This document shows, in pieces, positions 9,320-22,100 of a DNA stretch of 64,000 nt. How positions within the stretch are numbered: the stretch's first letter is position 1; the number at the start of each line of letters is the position of its first letter. The position numbers and the translations under genes were made by a program. The stretch lies in the NCBI GenBank assembly GCA_009193035.1, contig SWDT01000129.1, positions 186,001-250,000 of the forward strand, written 5' to 3'. The DNA is from Halicephalobus mephisto. Taxonomy: Eukaryota > Nematoda > Chromadorea > Rhabditida > Panagrolaimidae. The notes beneath the pieces are model-generated. The model searched no databases and was not told the origin of the DNA. It was given only the letters and a program-made list of their open reading frames with translations.

Positions 9320-10227
9320 TATTCTCAAGCTTGATGTAATCCCTTTGAGATTCTGGGAATTTAGTTAAAACAAAAGTACAATTTTATAAAAATAACAGTT
9401 TTTACTGAAATTCCACAAATATGATTCAAAAACAAAAAAAATTATTTTAATTTTTAAAAATTAAAAATTTTAATTTTATTTAAATATTTAATTTTTTCAA
9501 AAAAATTGATTTTTTTTATTTATTAAATTATTTATTTTAAATTAGTTATTTTTATTTACTTTAGATGTGCTCATTGTACCCAATGGTCACTAATCTTCCT
9601 GTCGTCCTGACTTCATTCATCTTTTTGGAAACGCTTCCGAAAAATGCAAAGGCGGAGCAAACAAAGAAACAAAAATTTTTGATGCAAAATATTCAAAAAA
9701 AAAAAAGAAAAATGGGTAAATTTTTCGGACATTGTTTTTTAAAAAGTTGGAAAAATTCCGCTTGGGAAATTTTTCGAAATTAAAGATGTTTTTTGACCAA
9801 AGGATTAAATGAGATAAAAATGAGTATTTTTATTTATAGATTTTTAAATGTTTTTATTTATGAAATTTTAGGTATCTTTATTTATAGATTTTTTAGATGT
9901 TTTCATTTGTAAAATTTTAAATGTTTTTATATATGAAATTTTAGATGTTTTTATTTATGATTTTTTAGGTATTTTTGTTTGTAAAATTTTAAATGTTTTT
10001 ATTTATAGATTTTTTAGATGTTTTTATTTGTAAAATTTCAAATGTTTTTATATGGATATGTATGAATGTATTTTTTATATATTTATGTATATGTGACTTT
10101 TAAAGTTTTTACTACTGTGATGAGATCTGTAAAAATGTCAACATCGAAATCAAGTCGAATTTTTGAACACCAATTGAATAGGTCTGGATGAAAGCTACAA
10201 GCATACTGTAATTTGAGTTTGATTTTT
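9320..10227. repeat. AT-rich gene-free region with tandem repeat
   Basis: 9825-10055 is a tandem array of a unit of about 24-50 bp (variants of TTTTTATTTATAGATTTTTTAGATG and TTTGTAAAATTTTAAATG). A 72-codon plus-strand ORF at 9565-9783 lies here but is low in complexity and lacks recognisable features. No gene is called. Confidence 0.5.
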
Positions 10228-10239
10228 TTATAGACCTCG

Positions 10240-10515
10240 ACTCTGATTAAATGTTGCATGCAGTCTGCGAATTTTATTTTGATGTCGAGTTATTCGCCTA
10301 AATGTTGCGTGCAACCTGCAGATTTGACTCTGATGTCGACCTGTGCTGAGGTCGGTAAAAAAGTCAAGTTCAAAATGAGTCAATTTTTGGGTAACAATTG
10401 AGTAAGCCAGTTTACTGTTACGAGCAGATTTCGAAATTTCCATAAACACAAATATAAACATGTCAACCGATCTGCCCAAATGTTGCGAGCAGATTGCAGA
10501 TTTCATTTTGACTTT
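10240..10515 (-). repeat. TGCAGGTTGC minisatellite, cluster 1
   Basis: About four copies of a 50-80 bp unit, each with the core ATGTTGCGTGCAACCTGCAGATTT (or its variant with GCATGCAGTCTGC) next to TTGATGTCGA. The core contains the near-palindrome TTGCGTGCAA. The same unit occurs at 36260-36620, 39525-39960 and 60890-61620. Confidence 0.75.
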
Positions 10516-11330
10516 TTTACAGACCTCTTTATAGATTTCGATAGTGGATATATTTTTAAAAAATCAGACAATCCAATAAAAAGTACACACCTTTATTTGT
10601 GGTCACGGGATACTCGCCTCAAAAACACGTCGCTGTACACCGCGTTTCTTCATTCCTTGGTTCCCTTTTCCCAGTGCTTTTGGCAATGCACCAAAGGAAC
10701 CTTTTGGCTCGCTCTCTGCTTGGTTACTGAGCCCAGTCAGCGAGCAATGTTGTGTTGTTTGCTCGTCTTTTTCGTTTTCATTTTATTTCGCATTGTATGT
10801 TTGTGTGGAATGGGTCTGTCAGCAGGGCAACCGGCCAACTGAATTTAAGACTTTTCTGGTTCTAAATGCGAAGCAACTACATGGACGCACATTTCCAATG
10901 TTATCCATCTTCTCCAGTCGTTGCGGACGCACATTTCCAATGTTACTCATTTCCCCGGTCGTTACGGACGCACGTTTTCAGCGTTATCCATTTTCTCCGG
11001 TCATTACGGACGCACGTTTCCAATGTTATTCATTTTCTTTGCAGTCGTTCGCTGCCACCCGTTTGTCTTTTTTGGACCTTTTCGTTCTCTCTTTGCCATA
11101 CAAACCAACCGTGGACTAAAATTCAGCAAAAGATCCCTTTTCTCGTTTTTCTGACGGACAGGCATTTTAAGAAATAACGAACATCGGGCTATGGGCGCGG
11201 CCACACAGTTAACGCCACTTTCAACGTTTTGCGCCAGTTGCGTTGTTATTTTTGTGCCCCCCGGAAAATAGACACGCTTTTTGCTTTGCATCTTAGGAAT
11301 TTTAATCACGCACCCCTAAAATCCCGGATG
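10516..11330. other. Gene-poor segment with a GGACGCAC tandem repeat
   Basis: This stretch is less AT-rich than its surroundings. 10875-11040 holds four tandem copies of a unit of about 43-50 bp (GGACGCACRTTTCCAATGTTATTCATTTTC...CGGTCRTTAC). Several overlapping ORFs on both strands arise from the repeat and are not credible genes. The 10600-10870 part (including GCGAGCAATGTTGTGTTGTTTGCTC, a partial palindrome) could be a promoter or the edge of an old element. I cannot decide which. Confidence 0.4.
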
Positions 11331-11564
11331 TTATTGAATAATGTTTAATTTCATAATATTGTTTTATTTAATTTTTAAAAAAATTTCGTAATTCTAACAA
11401 CGCGGATGATTTTGAATTTTTTATTTTTTTTTAATGGTCATTTTTTATATTCAATAATCTGCTGATTCAGGGGATTATTCAATTGATGTTTGTAGAATTT
11501 CGGAGATAATTTTAATTGACCTCTCGTGTTCCGCCGATCCCGATTGAAGTAATCGAAACAACGG

Positions 11565-11765
11565 TGATCCGCTCATATATCAAAAATTATCATTTTTCCG
11601 TTCATATATTCAAAATTTTTTAATCATTTTTCCCGTTCATATATCGAAAATTTACCATTTTTCCGTCCATATATCCAGAAATTTTTTAAATCATTTTTCC
11701 CGTTCATATATCAAATTTTTTTATCATTTTTCCCGTTCATATATCCAAAATTTTTATCATTTAGA
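11565..11765. repeat. Tandem repeat, CCCGTTCATATATC unit
   Basis: Six copies of a unit of about 33 bp (CATTTTTCCCGTTCATATATCAAAAATTTTTAT variants). No coding potential. Confidence 0.8.
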
Positions 11766-12755
11766 AGATGTTTTTTTATATCAGAACTTTCTTGATATAC
11801 ATTAAAACTGAAAAAAAATCTTCTTACACATTCGATTAGGTTTTTGTCTTTCACTAATTGCGTTTGTTTGCGCATCTTTGCTGCCAAACTGTCATCAAAT
11901 TTTACTTACTCCATATCACGAACGGAACTAACCACTTGAAGGTGCGAATGCATTGATAGCACTTGAACTTGAACATTGTTCATCTGATAATCTCTGTCGA
12001 CCGCACAATTGTTACTGGAAATAACCACTCATCTCCAAACGTAGTTCTTACGTAACTAAAGGTTACTGCTGAGTGCGATTCATGGAGAAGAAAGTCGTAG
12101 ACATGCTACCTAGTCTTCTTTGCATTAAAACCTGTTATTTAGAAGAGTCCTCTTCGCTAGGAAAACAAGACCCATCCGATTTGCTGGATTGATTTCAAAT
12201 TTTTGTTTTTCTAATGAATTGTAAATGTACTTTTTACTACTTGCCCGGTCAAGTGGAGCATAGTTAATTAGCTGTTTACTTTCGCGCCTTCATATGTCCT
12301 GCCGCCTCTTGCACGTGTTCGCTGAGAAGACATTGGACTTATGCCAATTGCTGGACATTATAGTGGTCAATTTTGTTTTTAGTTCGTTGTTGACAGATGA
12401 CAGTTTGGATTTTGGCGCCTATTTTTCCACTTGAGAGGATTTCTTATCTTTTTTTGCCAAGGAAATTGGCGGGAAGTTTTAATCAAAAATAGATACTTGG
12501 CGTCAGTAAACTTGGAATCTGATAAAAATGTCAAGAGTGGCTAATTCCTACTTCATTTTCGACTTTGTTTTCCGTCATAAAGCCGTTTCAAATACGGCAA
12601 TTTAGCTAATGGACCCTGGGTTCTCATGAAATATGAAATAGTCGGCCGTACGGTAATTACTCCCTCAGGATGTTTGGTCCCTGATTTCGTAAGAGTGTTT
12701 TAATATTTCCTTTATTTTTAGGTTAATCTTTTTAGTCATTAGATATCCTTAGAAT
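11766..12755. other. Gene-free unique sequence
   Basis: About 1 kb without obvious repeats or a convincing exon. One short motif near 12655 (CTCCCTCAGGATGTTTGGTCCCTG) matches the ends of the CCTCAGGGCATTTGGTCCCTG repeat family seen at 21525, 25027, 29150, 40500 and 45625. Confidence 0.35.
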
Positions 12756-12759
12756 TGGA

Positions 12760-13262
12760 CAAAAAGTACCTAGAATGGAGTAACAAGATTAGCAGATTAA
12801 TAATTTGACGTCGTACTTTTTAGGTTGACTTAAGATTTCGAAATTTTAAAATATTAAAAAAGTATCGAATATAGGGTAATCAGACCTGCAGATTCCGAAT
12901 CTGAAATCAGATTAAAGACCTGACTATTAGAATCTAGGAATTTTTAAATCTGAAGAAAAATTTAAAATAAGGTAACAAGATTAGCAGATTATAAGTTTGC
13001 CTTTGAACTTTGGAGATTGACTTTCAGAATTGACGAATCTTTAAATATTAACAAAAAATTGAACATAGGGTAATTCAAACTGTAGATTCAGAATCTGAAG
13101 TCATACTTCGGAAATTAACTGTAAAAACCCGTTGTTCTGGTCCTGTTTCCGATGCCATATGATTTTCATATTTTTTATATTGATTATACACAATCCTGAA
13201 GGTCATTAAAATATATCAAACCCGACTCCCATATACAGTATCTAGGTGATAATAATTAATGA
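12760..13262 (+). repeat. 500-700 bp dispersed repeat, copy 1
   Basis: Shares long stretches with 23040-23535 and 32920-33622 in the same orientation, including AACAAGATTAGCAGATTATAAG, GTAAAAACCCGTTGTTCTGG, TTATACACAATCCTGAAGGTC and the closing TCTAGGTGATAATAATTAATG. No protein-coding signal or terminal inverted repeat is evident. Confidence 0.75.
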
Positions 13263-13833
13263 GAAAAACTGGTCTCGTTTTTTGCCGTTTTTAGCTTGAT
13301 CTTTGGTCGCTGAAATGACTTAACATGTCAATTATGACCAAGAAGACAATTTTAAAATGGAAAAAATTTCGAAATTAGTACAGGTCAAAGAAACCAAATA
13401 TTTCAGAAAAATAAGTACCTTAAGTGATCAAATGTCCTACAATCAAATAATTTTATCCCCGTGAAATTCACTAATTGATCTTGAAAACGATAATTTCGCA
13501 ATAATGCGCAAGAGCAATTAATTTCGAAATTGTTGATAGGTTAAAATCATTTTTCCGTTTTTCTCTCCGCAATATATTTTTAATGAAACCCGATATCGTT
13601 TCAAAGCCACCTCATAAATCCTAATTTCTTATCGCGATCAAAATTTGTCTTTCATTATTCAATTTGATTGTCATTTCAAGGTTGAAAAAGTTACAAAATA
13701 AAAATTATTTTCAGAAGGTCATCTACGATCAGTGCTAGCAAAAATTTAAATTTCTTCCGGCCTTCCTTGGCCACCCATCACTCAAATTCAATCAGAATCT
13801 TAGGTTTGACTGATTGCGGCGATAAGTTCCGTC

Positions 13834-16800
13834 ATGAGTGAACAGATTACTACTGCCCCTGAGGGGACCGTATCGACGCCAGCAACATCGACATCTACTT
13901 CGTCATCTGAAGACAAACAAGAAAAAATATCTTCAGATCAAGTTACTACAGAACGAACTATGCCCGTGAATGATCCACCTGTCACGGGAACGTCAACTCA
14001 GATGCCTCCACTTGTAGTAAAGCAAATCGGCGTTCAGAAACCAGGAGTCCCGCCTACCGCAGGTTCGGTGAGCTTTGATTACAGTGGACCTCCTGTCAAG
14101 GTCACCAATAGTACTGTTCTCGATCTCGTGAAGCAGTTCGGCATTCAGAACGCCTGGTCAGCGGTTCTGAAATTACGTGGATATAACGTAACTAAAGAAA
14201 ATGGTGAATCTATTTTGCCCATAAAACGTTTTCGGGAAAGAGTACGAAAATTAAAACAGACGGATGAAACACTCAAGTCCCGATCCGACGATTCAACTAC
14301 GTTTTTGTCGAAAGAATTCATTACTTCGTCAAATATGAATACAGAAGGCAGACAAGATGTACGAAATGGTCCGAAAGGTAAATTAATTTTTGCTTTTACA
14401 TAAAAAATCCAAACTTTCGGTCTTATAACAATTGCGAAATGTGAGATAATAGTCACATTTTTCATGAATATTGAACATTTGTAACGAAAATTAAAAATAA
14501 TAGTTACGATTTGCATTTGTTAAAATTTAAAAATTACGTTTTTTTGTGTGTCGATATCGGTAGATTGTATATGATATATGGATATATTAAAACAACTCTG
14601 ATATATCAGATACATTAGAATCAATGTATAGATATTAAGTTCACGAAAAATCCAAACTTTCGGTCTTATAACAATTGCGAAATGTGAGATAATAGTCACA
14701 TTTTTCATGAATATTGAACATTTGTAACGAAAATTAAAAATAATAGTGATGATTTGCATTTGTTACTACGCCAAAAGTTACATTTTGTGTGTTTTGAATT
14801 AACTAACGTCGCACGGCTTTTGGTCACGTTTTCATTGACATTCCCCCTAAGAACCCCGATAGGAAGCTTCATGGATATGAAATTCTCATCATGTTGCATG
14901 TATCTCTGAACTTCTATATCTTCCACAGATGTTCTCATGAAAATAGGTGATGAATTCATCACTTAGATGATTTTTGCAAGCCTGAATTCTCAACGCTTTA
15001 AATTTCTTATTGATGAATCTCTAAACCCTAAATCCCTTGCTAATGAATCTACATACAAACACGGATACATTAAAATGGCTCTAATATTCCTGATACATTA
15101 TATTTAATGGATCGGTACATTAGAGCCGCTTTAATGGATTGATACATTATATACAATGCGCCGCTATCATGTTCATTTCTTGATAGATTGAATGTAATAT
15201 ATCTGATACATTAGAGCTATTTTAATGCATTTATAGATTATATACTATGCGCCGATATCATGCTTTACATATTGATATATTAAATGTAATATATCTGGCA
15301 CATGAGAGCTATTTTAATGCATTTATATATTATATACAATGCGTCGATATTCTATCTAATGTACCGGTACATTAAATACAATCTATGTGGTACACAAGAG
15401 CTGTTTTAATGGATCGATACATTATATACAATGTACTCAATACATCAGAGCCATTCTAATGTACCCTTTTTTGTGTGTATCAACTCTGTAATGAACTCTC
15501 TTATCGTTTTCTAATTAGGTGTTCAATGAAAATGAATAATCTACTTAATCAGTGAATTTTTACTAACAGCTGACTCTTGCAATGCACACACTAAGTTAGA
15601 AGACTAATTCTGAGGTTTGTAGGTTACTCGACTACAGATGCCGTGATTGAGTCTATACTCAAACAAGCTGCCAGTGAAAACGACAGTACTCAGGCAGGAG
15701 GACCATCTGCGACTTCTACGACTGACACCAAGGGGAAACGTGGTCGTAAGAAGACCAAAGCAGAAGCGTCCAAGACTACTGTACCTACAGCTAGTACCAG
15801 TCATCATGGCCGTGCTACTAGTGCCACAATTGATGACGTGGTTTCTTCCGTTATGAACAAAATTCGAAATAATGAACCATTCGAAGGAGATTTGAATATC
15901 GAAGTTCCTCAAACTTCGCCTCCACAACAACCTCAGGTTGTTTATGCATCGCACATTCCTGGCCAAACTTACGTTATGATCCATGACGATCAGATGATTC
16001 CTGTCGTCCCTCAGGCAATCGCTCAACCTCCTGCAGCTCCTGCTAAACCTTCAAGATCGAAGAAGAAAGGCAAAACAACACAACAAACACCACAACCTCA
16101 AGTTGTTCAATATTCTAATTTCATACCTCAAGCTGGACCTGCTATACGTACAACTACCTCATCTGGGAACGTACAACCTCATGTTACTGTTGTTACTGTA
16201 CCTCGAGGACAATCAACAACAGCTACTCATGGGGGTTACGTTGTGCCCTCAGGCTATGCTACTGCCAATGGCAATCAGCCTTTGATCTTCAGCAATATCG
16301 ATTTTATCAGAAATCAAGCAAGCCCAGTAAGATTAAATTTTAGAAAAAAAAAAATAAAATACTTTATTTCAGAGTGGACAAATTGCAAAAGTAGTCGCTT
16401 ATCAACCAGGAATGCAATTTCCTCAACAATTTGTTGCTAATGCAAGTCCTCAGGGAATGTCTCCAACAACTGCTTATCAAGCTAGCCCTGCTCATCCACC
16501 GAGTCAGTACGTTATCCAATCCGCTCCGGCACCCCCTCCTCCCCAACCGAAACCAGCCCCTGTACCGGCTGCTACCCCTGCAGAAACCGATGATGATCAG
16601 AAAAAAACCTCTAGAAGAAAATCCACGAAAGCAAAACGTGACAGTATGTTCATGGAGAACTTCAACGAATCGGATTTCGAGGAACTTGCTACTCCGAAAC
16701 GCAAGGAATCCATCAAGAAAGTTATCAAGAAAAAAGAAGCGAAAATTCTTAAAAAACCCGGCAAATCAGCTGTTGAGAAATCTACAAAGAAATTACCAAA

Positions 16801-17923
16801 AGAATCAGAAAAAAAGAAAATAATCAAAAAACGCAAACCGTCTCCTGTTTCTGAAAGTGAAGATGAAGCTAATGAATCGGATGCTGGATCATCCATTATT
16901 GAAACTAAAGACAATAAAGGAGATGAAGTTGCTCAATTGAAAAGACAACTACAAGCTGAAAGAAGTCGTCATTACACTCAGAAGAGACGAGCCACGAAAC
17001 TCGATGACGACTACAAGAGGGTTCTCGATAGGCTTCAACAGACCGAACTCAATCTGGCCTTGCAAATGAGTGAATGCGAAAGGCTACAAGGAGAAATGAA
17101 GAAACTCAGGTAAGATACAGGACAATCAATGTATTACAAAAATCAAAAATACAGTTGAACTTGGATATAAGATATCCCTTGGGATCGGGCAAGACGTATA
17201 TTATAAGAAAGAATATATCATAGCTGGGGTAAATTTGAAGACAGATTAACCAAACTCACTCATACCGTATACTATAACAAAAGATATGTCATAACGGGGA
17301 TATCTGATATCCAAGTTCTACTGTATTACGAAATAGTCCTGACATGAATTTCTTAAATTTTTAGAATCTTCTTGACTTTCTGATTTTAGACGTTTATTAC
17401 AAATTTAGAGGATATTTTAAAAGCTTCTGAAAATCTCTAGAGGATTCTAAAAAGTTTCAGAAGCTCTCATGGGTTTCTACAAAACTTTGAAAACTTTTAT
17501 GAATTTCAAAAATTTCTAGAAAATTTCAAAATTCTCTGAATTTTATACAATTATAATAATCAAAAAATAATTTACTTTTTCAGAGCTGAGAATGAAGATC
17601 TACAATCAAAAATCGAAATCGGTGGAGGAACGAAACCGAGCAATAAGACTGTCAAAACAGGACCAAAGAAATCAGCTCCGAAACGTAAAGTTGAATCTCC
17701 TTCTCCTCCACCACCACCTACTCCTACGAAGAAGATTCCTGCGAAGAAAACAGGAGCTGGAAGGACGTCTGTGAACAACAAGAAACGAGGTCGGCCTGCA
17801 GCTCCGTCGCCGGATGTCGAGGAACCTTCGCCTCCTCTGTCTGCGGATTCCAAGCCTGCCTTCAACTTAGAGGACTTGATTCCTCGTCGAGCTGCGGCTT
17901 CAAAACGAATTCGTTACTTCTGA
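13834..17923 (+). CDS. AT-hook, coiled-coil nuclear-type protein (4 exons)
   Basis: Exons are 13834-14377, 15638-16326, 16373-17109 and 17584-17923; phases match at every junction and give 769 residues. The N-terminus is Ser/Thr/Pro-rich, followed by a compact charged segment (VLDLVKQFGIQNAWSAVLKLRG, then RFRERVRKLKQTDETLKS). A GKRGRKKTKAE AT-hook-like motif, a long Pro/Gln-rich stretch, and a Lys-rich segment with an acidic SESEDEANESDAGSS patch follow. A coiled coil lies at about residues 585-655 (DEVAQLKRQLQAERSRHYTQ...). The end has an AT-hook (NNKKRGRPAAPSP), a Pro run and a basic tail. These are features of a chromatin or transcription-associated nuclear protein, but I do not recognise an orthologue. 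The ATG is preceded by in-frame non-coding sequence and no earlier ATG fits. Confidence 0.85.
14395..14792. repeat. CACAAAAA-type MITE copies in intron 1
   Basis: Two copies of a segment with AACTTTCGGTCTTATAACAATTGCGAAATGTGA and TAACGAAAATTAAAAATAATAG (14400-14520 and 14645-14792). The second ends CCAAAAGTTACATTTTGTGTG. The two copies are separated by a short AT array with ATATATCAGATACATTAGAA. This family, with ends related to CACACAAAAARYGTAACTTTTG, recurs at 19100, 20772-21087, 32012-32680, 36631-36780 and 50637-51015. Confidence 0.65.
15050..15475. repeat. Tandem GATATC/ATACATTATATACAATG array in intron 1
   Basis: Degenerate unit of about 40-90 bp built from GATACATTATATACAATGCGCCGATATC, TAATATATCTGATACATTAGAGC and related words, ending in CCTTTTTTGTGTGTAT. 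A close relative is at 23740-24240. Confidence 0.65.
17152..17323. mobile_element. pogo/Tigger-like MITE (172 bp) in intron 3
   Basis: Starts CAGTTGAACTTGGATATAAG, ends ATCCAAGTTCTACTG, and is flanked by TA on both sides. This pattern (TA target, CAGT.GAAC ends with ATATAA) is typical of pogo/Tigger-derived MITEs. Related copies with the same interior lie at 18920, 47816 and 48040. Confidence 0.78.
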
Positions 17924-18915
17924 TTCAATACCGGTTACTGTATTCCTTGTACCTTTAGTACTCACAACCCGATCCAGATTGCAGTTCCTGCTCTCTCCCA
18001 GTGAGCATGTTTTCGATCTTTTTCGCCATGTCAGGCTTGTATTTGCTTCTGAAAAAATAAGTTCCGTTGTACATATCTCGTTTTGCTTAGCCGCTGGATA
18101 GATTATTCTAGATTACTGTAGTTACTTTAAAAAAACTACTTGCGGATCTGCACGAACTTGATTGTACTTTTGCACCGTCGTTGCCACTTTTCAATATTTT
18201 TTTGTTTTTAATTGTAGTCTTTTTTTAAAAATACTCAATATTTAAAAAATAACAAAAATTCCATTTTAATTCTATTGACATTTTTCAATTTTACACGATT
18301 AAAAGGTTAATAAAAATTAAAGATATATGTTAAGTCCTCGATCAAAAAGTTTATCGATAACAGGGATACAGAGTAAGAATAAAGTACAAAATACTCGTAA
18401 AAGAGAAAGTTTCCTTTTTTACACAGGTAATTTGGAATCACTTCTAACTGAATGCAATCAACCCATAAGAGTCTTTGAATACAATCCTCAATAAATTGGA
18501 TTACAAGTGAATATAATCGATGACAATGATTGCAATCGAGCAAAGGTTGATTCTAAGTAAATATAATCGATGTGTTTGAGACATTTTTTCCTCTATAGAT
18601 AATTTGGAATCACTTTTAACTGAATGCAATCAACCCATAAGAGTCTTTGAATGCAATCCTCAATAAGTTGGATTACAAGTGAATATAACCGATGACAATG
18701 ATTGCAATCGAGCAAAGGTTGATTCTAAGTGAATACAATCGATGTGTTTGATTACATTCAGTTAGTGGTGATTGCAAATTACCTGTATATATTCTGAAAC
18801 GGGGGACTGCTTTCCGAGAACATAGTGTTCCTTCTGCATGCAAAAATGCGTAACTTTTAACTTCTAACAAATACAAATTGTCACTATTATGTTTTAATTT
18901 CCGCCACAAATACCA
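17924..18915. other. Region between convergent genes, with a 172-bp direct duplication
   Basis: 17924-18300 is the likely 3' end of the AT-hook gene and then AT-rich DNA. 18427-18600 and 18600-18765 are two near-identical direct copies of a segment with TAATTTGGAATCACTT, AATCAACCCATAAGAGTCTTT and GACAATGATTGCAATCGAGC. No coding signal. Confidence 0.55.
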
Positions 18916-18919
18916 AATA

Positions 18920-19093
18920 CAGTCGAACTTGAATATAAGATACCCTCTTGGAACTGAGAAAAGTGTATGTTGTAAAAAAGGATATATCATAGCTGGGGGT
19001 AAATTTGAAGACAGATTAACCAAACTCACTCATACCGTATGCTATAACCCGAGATATGTCATAACAGGGGTATCTTATATCCAAGTTCTACTG
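18920..19093. mobile_element. pogo/Tigger-like MITE (174 bp)
   Basis: Starts CAGTCGAACTTGAATATAAG, ends ATCCAAGTTCTACTG, with TA flanks. Its interior (GGATATATCATAGCTGGGGG and a run of CCAAACTCACTCATACCGTATG) matches the copy at 17152. Confidence 0.78.
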
Positions 19094-19195
19094 TATTAAA
19101 AATGTGACGATTATTACATTTCGCAATTGTTATGGAGCTAAAAGTTAGGATTTTTGTGTGTACTATCTTTGACTCTGGTCTCAACAATATGGAAA

Positions 19196-22100
19196 TCAGG
19201 GGTTGATTGGCGGGAGTTTTACCAGGGCACTGGGGTACTCGGTACCGTAATCGCTTTGGGTTTCTGGCGGCAATTGGCCGTTGTTACTCGTTTGAATCTT
19301 TGGCAATCTGACGGGATTTTTGATTTTTTTCTTTTCTAATTGGAAATCGTTGACTGTGAAGGTATTGCTCATCGACAAATCCAAGGCGTTATGTAGAGTA
19401 CTACCGTTTTTGTACAGTAATTCCGAATTCCAGGAAATCACAGGCGTGTCTTGCTTCAAAGGTATCAAATGATAATTTAATTGATTTTTAATCATCCTGT
19501 ACTCTTGTCGAAGTTTTTCTCTTTCGGATTCTGAATTGTGAAAAATAATAAAATTTATTTTATTTATTTACTCACCATCAAGGTCCCCGATGATCAGTCT
19601 GTCGGCGATTTGTTCGTATTTGTGAACTTTGAGGAGAGAATTTTCCTGTTTCTTGATTCTTAGATTCTGCAAGGCCGAATCCGAATGCAAAGCCATTTCT
19701 GAAAAGTTTCGAATTCTCATTAAACAAAAAACTCTTTTCCGATAGATTACTGTAACATTAGTTACAATTTCCAAAATATTTTAAATATTTTAAAAATAAA
19801 TAGTTTCTATTAAAAATTTCTTAAATTATTTATTTTTATTGGAAATTTTTTAAAAATTATTTTTTTGACTTCTGTAATATTATGATTCTTTTTCTAAACT
19901 CATGTTAGTTTTTACAATTTTAGGTCTCGACTGGAAAATTTTGAACATTTTCGTGCCGAGAGTATTTCGTAATTTTTTCCATTTTTAACTTTTGTAATAT
20001 AATGATTGTCTGAACTTACTTTCGGCATCAGCATCGGCCATTTTGACGAGTAATTCTATGACTTCTTTTTGATGCTGATCTTTGGCCAAGGCCCTCATTC
20101 TTGCCTCCAACGAAGAAGCCGTCTCTGTCCCTTTCCTGAGGGCTTTCTCTATTTTCTGTCTCATTTCGTGTAATTGAGATAATCTTGTTTCTTGTTCAGT
20201 AACGTCAATTTTCAGTCTTCCAATGATATCACTGAATTTATCCTCGTCTTCTTTATTGTGTTTTTCCCAAGCGGATAAAATCGCCATTTTCGAAGCTTTA
20301 CTCATCTCCACATCACAAGCTTCATGGTTCGCCTTCAGAAGCCGTTCACTAAAATTATAAAAATTCACTAATTACTCAGACAGAAAACTAGACTAAAAAG
20401 AGAGAACTTAAAACGATAGCCTGAATATCAGGGAAAGTGGGATACTGTAGGACATGATTGAGGTTCTCAGTAGTATTGTATCGAGGTGACTTATATAGAT
20501 TCTATCCTTATTTTTCTGATGAAGCTTATTAATATACTTTTTTCTCTCTTAATAAATTATTTTCAATCCATATAATCCTATTATTACTGTTGAGACAGAA
20601 AACTGGACTAGAGAGAACTTGAAAAGATAATCTGAATATCAGGGAACGTGAAATACTGTAGAACATGATTGAAATTCAGTTATATTGTGTAACAGGATAT
20701 ATGTAAACTATATCTGTCTGATTATTCAAGTAAAGATTATTAATATACTTTCGGTTTCTATCCTAATATTACACAAAAAAGCGTAACTTCTAACTCAATA
20801 AAAAACACAAATCGTCACTATTAAGTTGTACTTTTCGTCACAAAAGTCGAATATTTGTAAAATGTGACAATTATGTTACAATTTTCGTTACAAAAGTCGA
20901 ATATTCATGAAAAATGTGACAATTGTATTACAATTTTCGTCACAAATGTGAAATATTCATGAAAAATATGACGATTGTATTACAATTTTCGTCACAAAAG
21001 TCGAATATTTGTAAAAATATGATGATTGTGTTATATTTTGTCACATTTCGCAATCTTTACGGAGCCGAAAGTTGGGATTTTTTGTGTAACGAAATTCACT
21101 AATGTCCTTACCGTAATTTATGCTGTTTTTCTGTGTTCGACAAATACTGACTTTTTAGAGAATTGAACAAAGACGAAAATTTCCTGTTTTCGGTATTCTG
21201 GGTCATACCGTTGTTTCCGCGGTTATTTAGACCTACACTGTTGTTCCAGCGAAGAATTGGCCTCAGGGGTTCTCGTTCAATTGATGTAGAACTAGATTTA
21301 TCCGGATCTTTATTCACTGAAATTTTGTTCGAATTTTTACCATAACAATGAAACTCACATTGGACACTAGAAATGGCATGGGTCATATTGCTTTTTCGAA
21401 CGGCCTCTTTCCGGATTTCTTTCATTGCTTCTTCGTAAGGCTGGTCGGCGGAAGCAGGTCTAGTTTGTGTGATCTTAACCAAACAATAATAGTGTTATTT
21501 TTAGAGCTGTACGATAAGTGTTCCCCTGAGGCCATTTGGTCCCCTTTATTTCGCAAGATTTCTCATTTTTCTTTTTTATTATTTTTGTAATTAGAGTAAG
21601 TTAACATAGGAGTCAAGTAAGGAGAAATTAATCCAAAATTATTCCGAAACCAAGGCAAATCGGAGGAGAGTAAATGTCGCTGAGGGCTGTACGGTAGCTG
21701 TCTCCTACTATTCTCGCTCATTTCGAAATTTGTAAAAATTAATTTTTTTCAATTGATATATAAATTCATTTTGCATACCATATAGATTAACCTAAAAAAG
21801 ACAAAAATATCCAGTACAAAATTACTTTTCTAGAATATCCACCTCTTTAGATTCTTGCTGATTTCGAAATTTTTAAAAATTAATTTTTTCCTTACTTAAT
21901 TGATATATAAATTCATTTTACATACCATATAGATTAACCTAAAAAAGACAAAAATATCTAGTACAAAATTACTTTTCTAGAATATTCATTTCCTACTATT
22001 CTTGCTGTTTTCGAAATTTTTAAAAATTAATTTTTTCCTTACTTAATTGATGTATTAGTTGATTTAACTACCAAAAAACTAATTTTAAAAAATGATATAA

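Noticed and set aside
9565..9783. ORF of 72 codons just outside the Polinton
   Set aside because: Lys/Phe-rich low complexity, no splice signals and no motif; not enough to call a gene.
10228..10506. Minus-strand ORF of 92 codons
   Set aside because: It lies wholly in the TGCAGGTTGC minisatellite and its protein is the translated repeat.
10793..11177. Overlapping ORFs in several frames
   Set aside because: They come from the GGACGCAC tandem repeat and have no start context or family likeness.
14145..14759. Two minus-strand ORFs with nearly identical starts (MQIVTIIFNFRYKCSIF)
   Set aside because: The shared sequence is a MITE copy, not a gene family.
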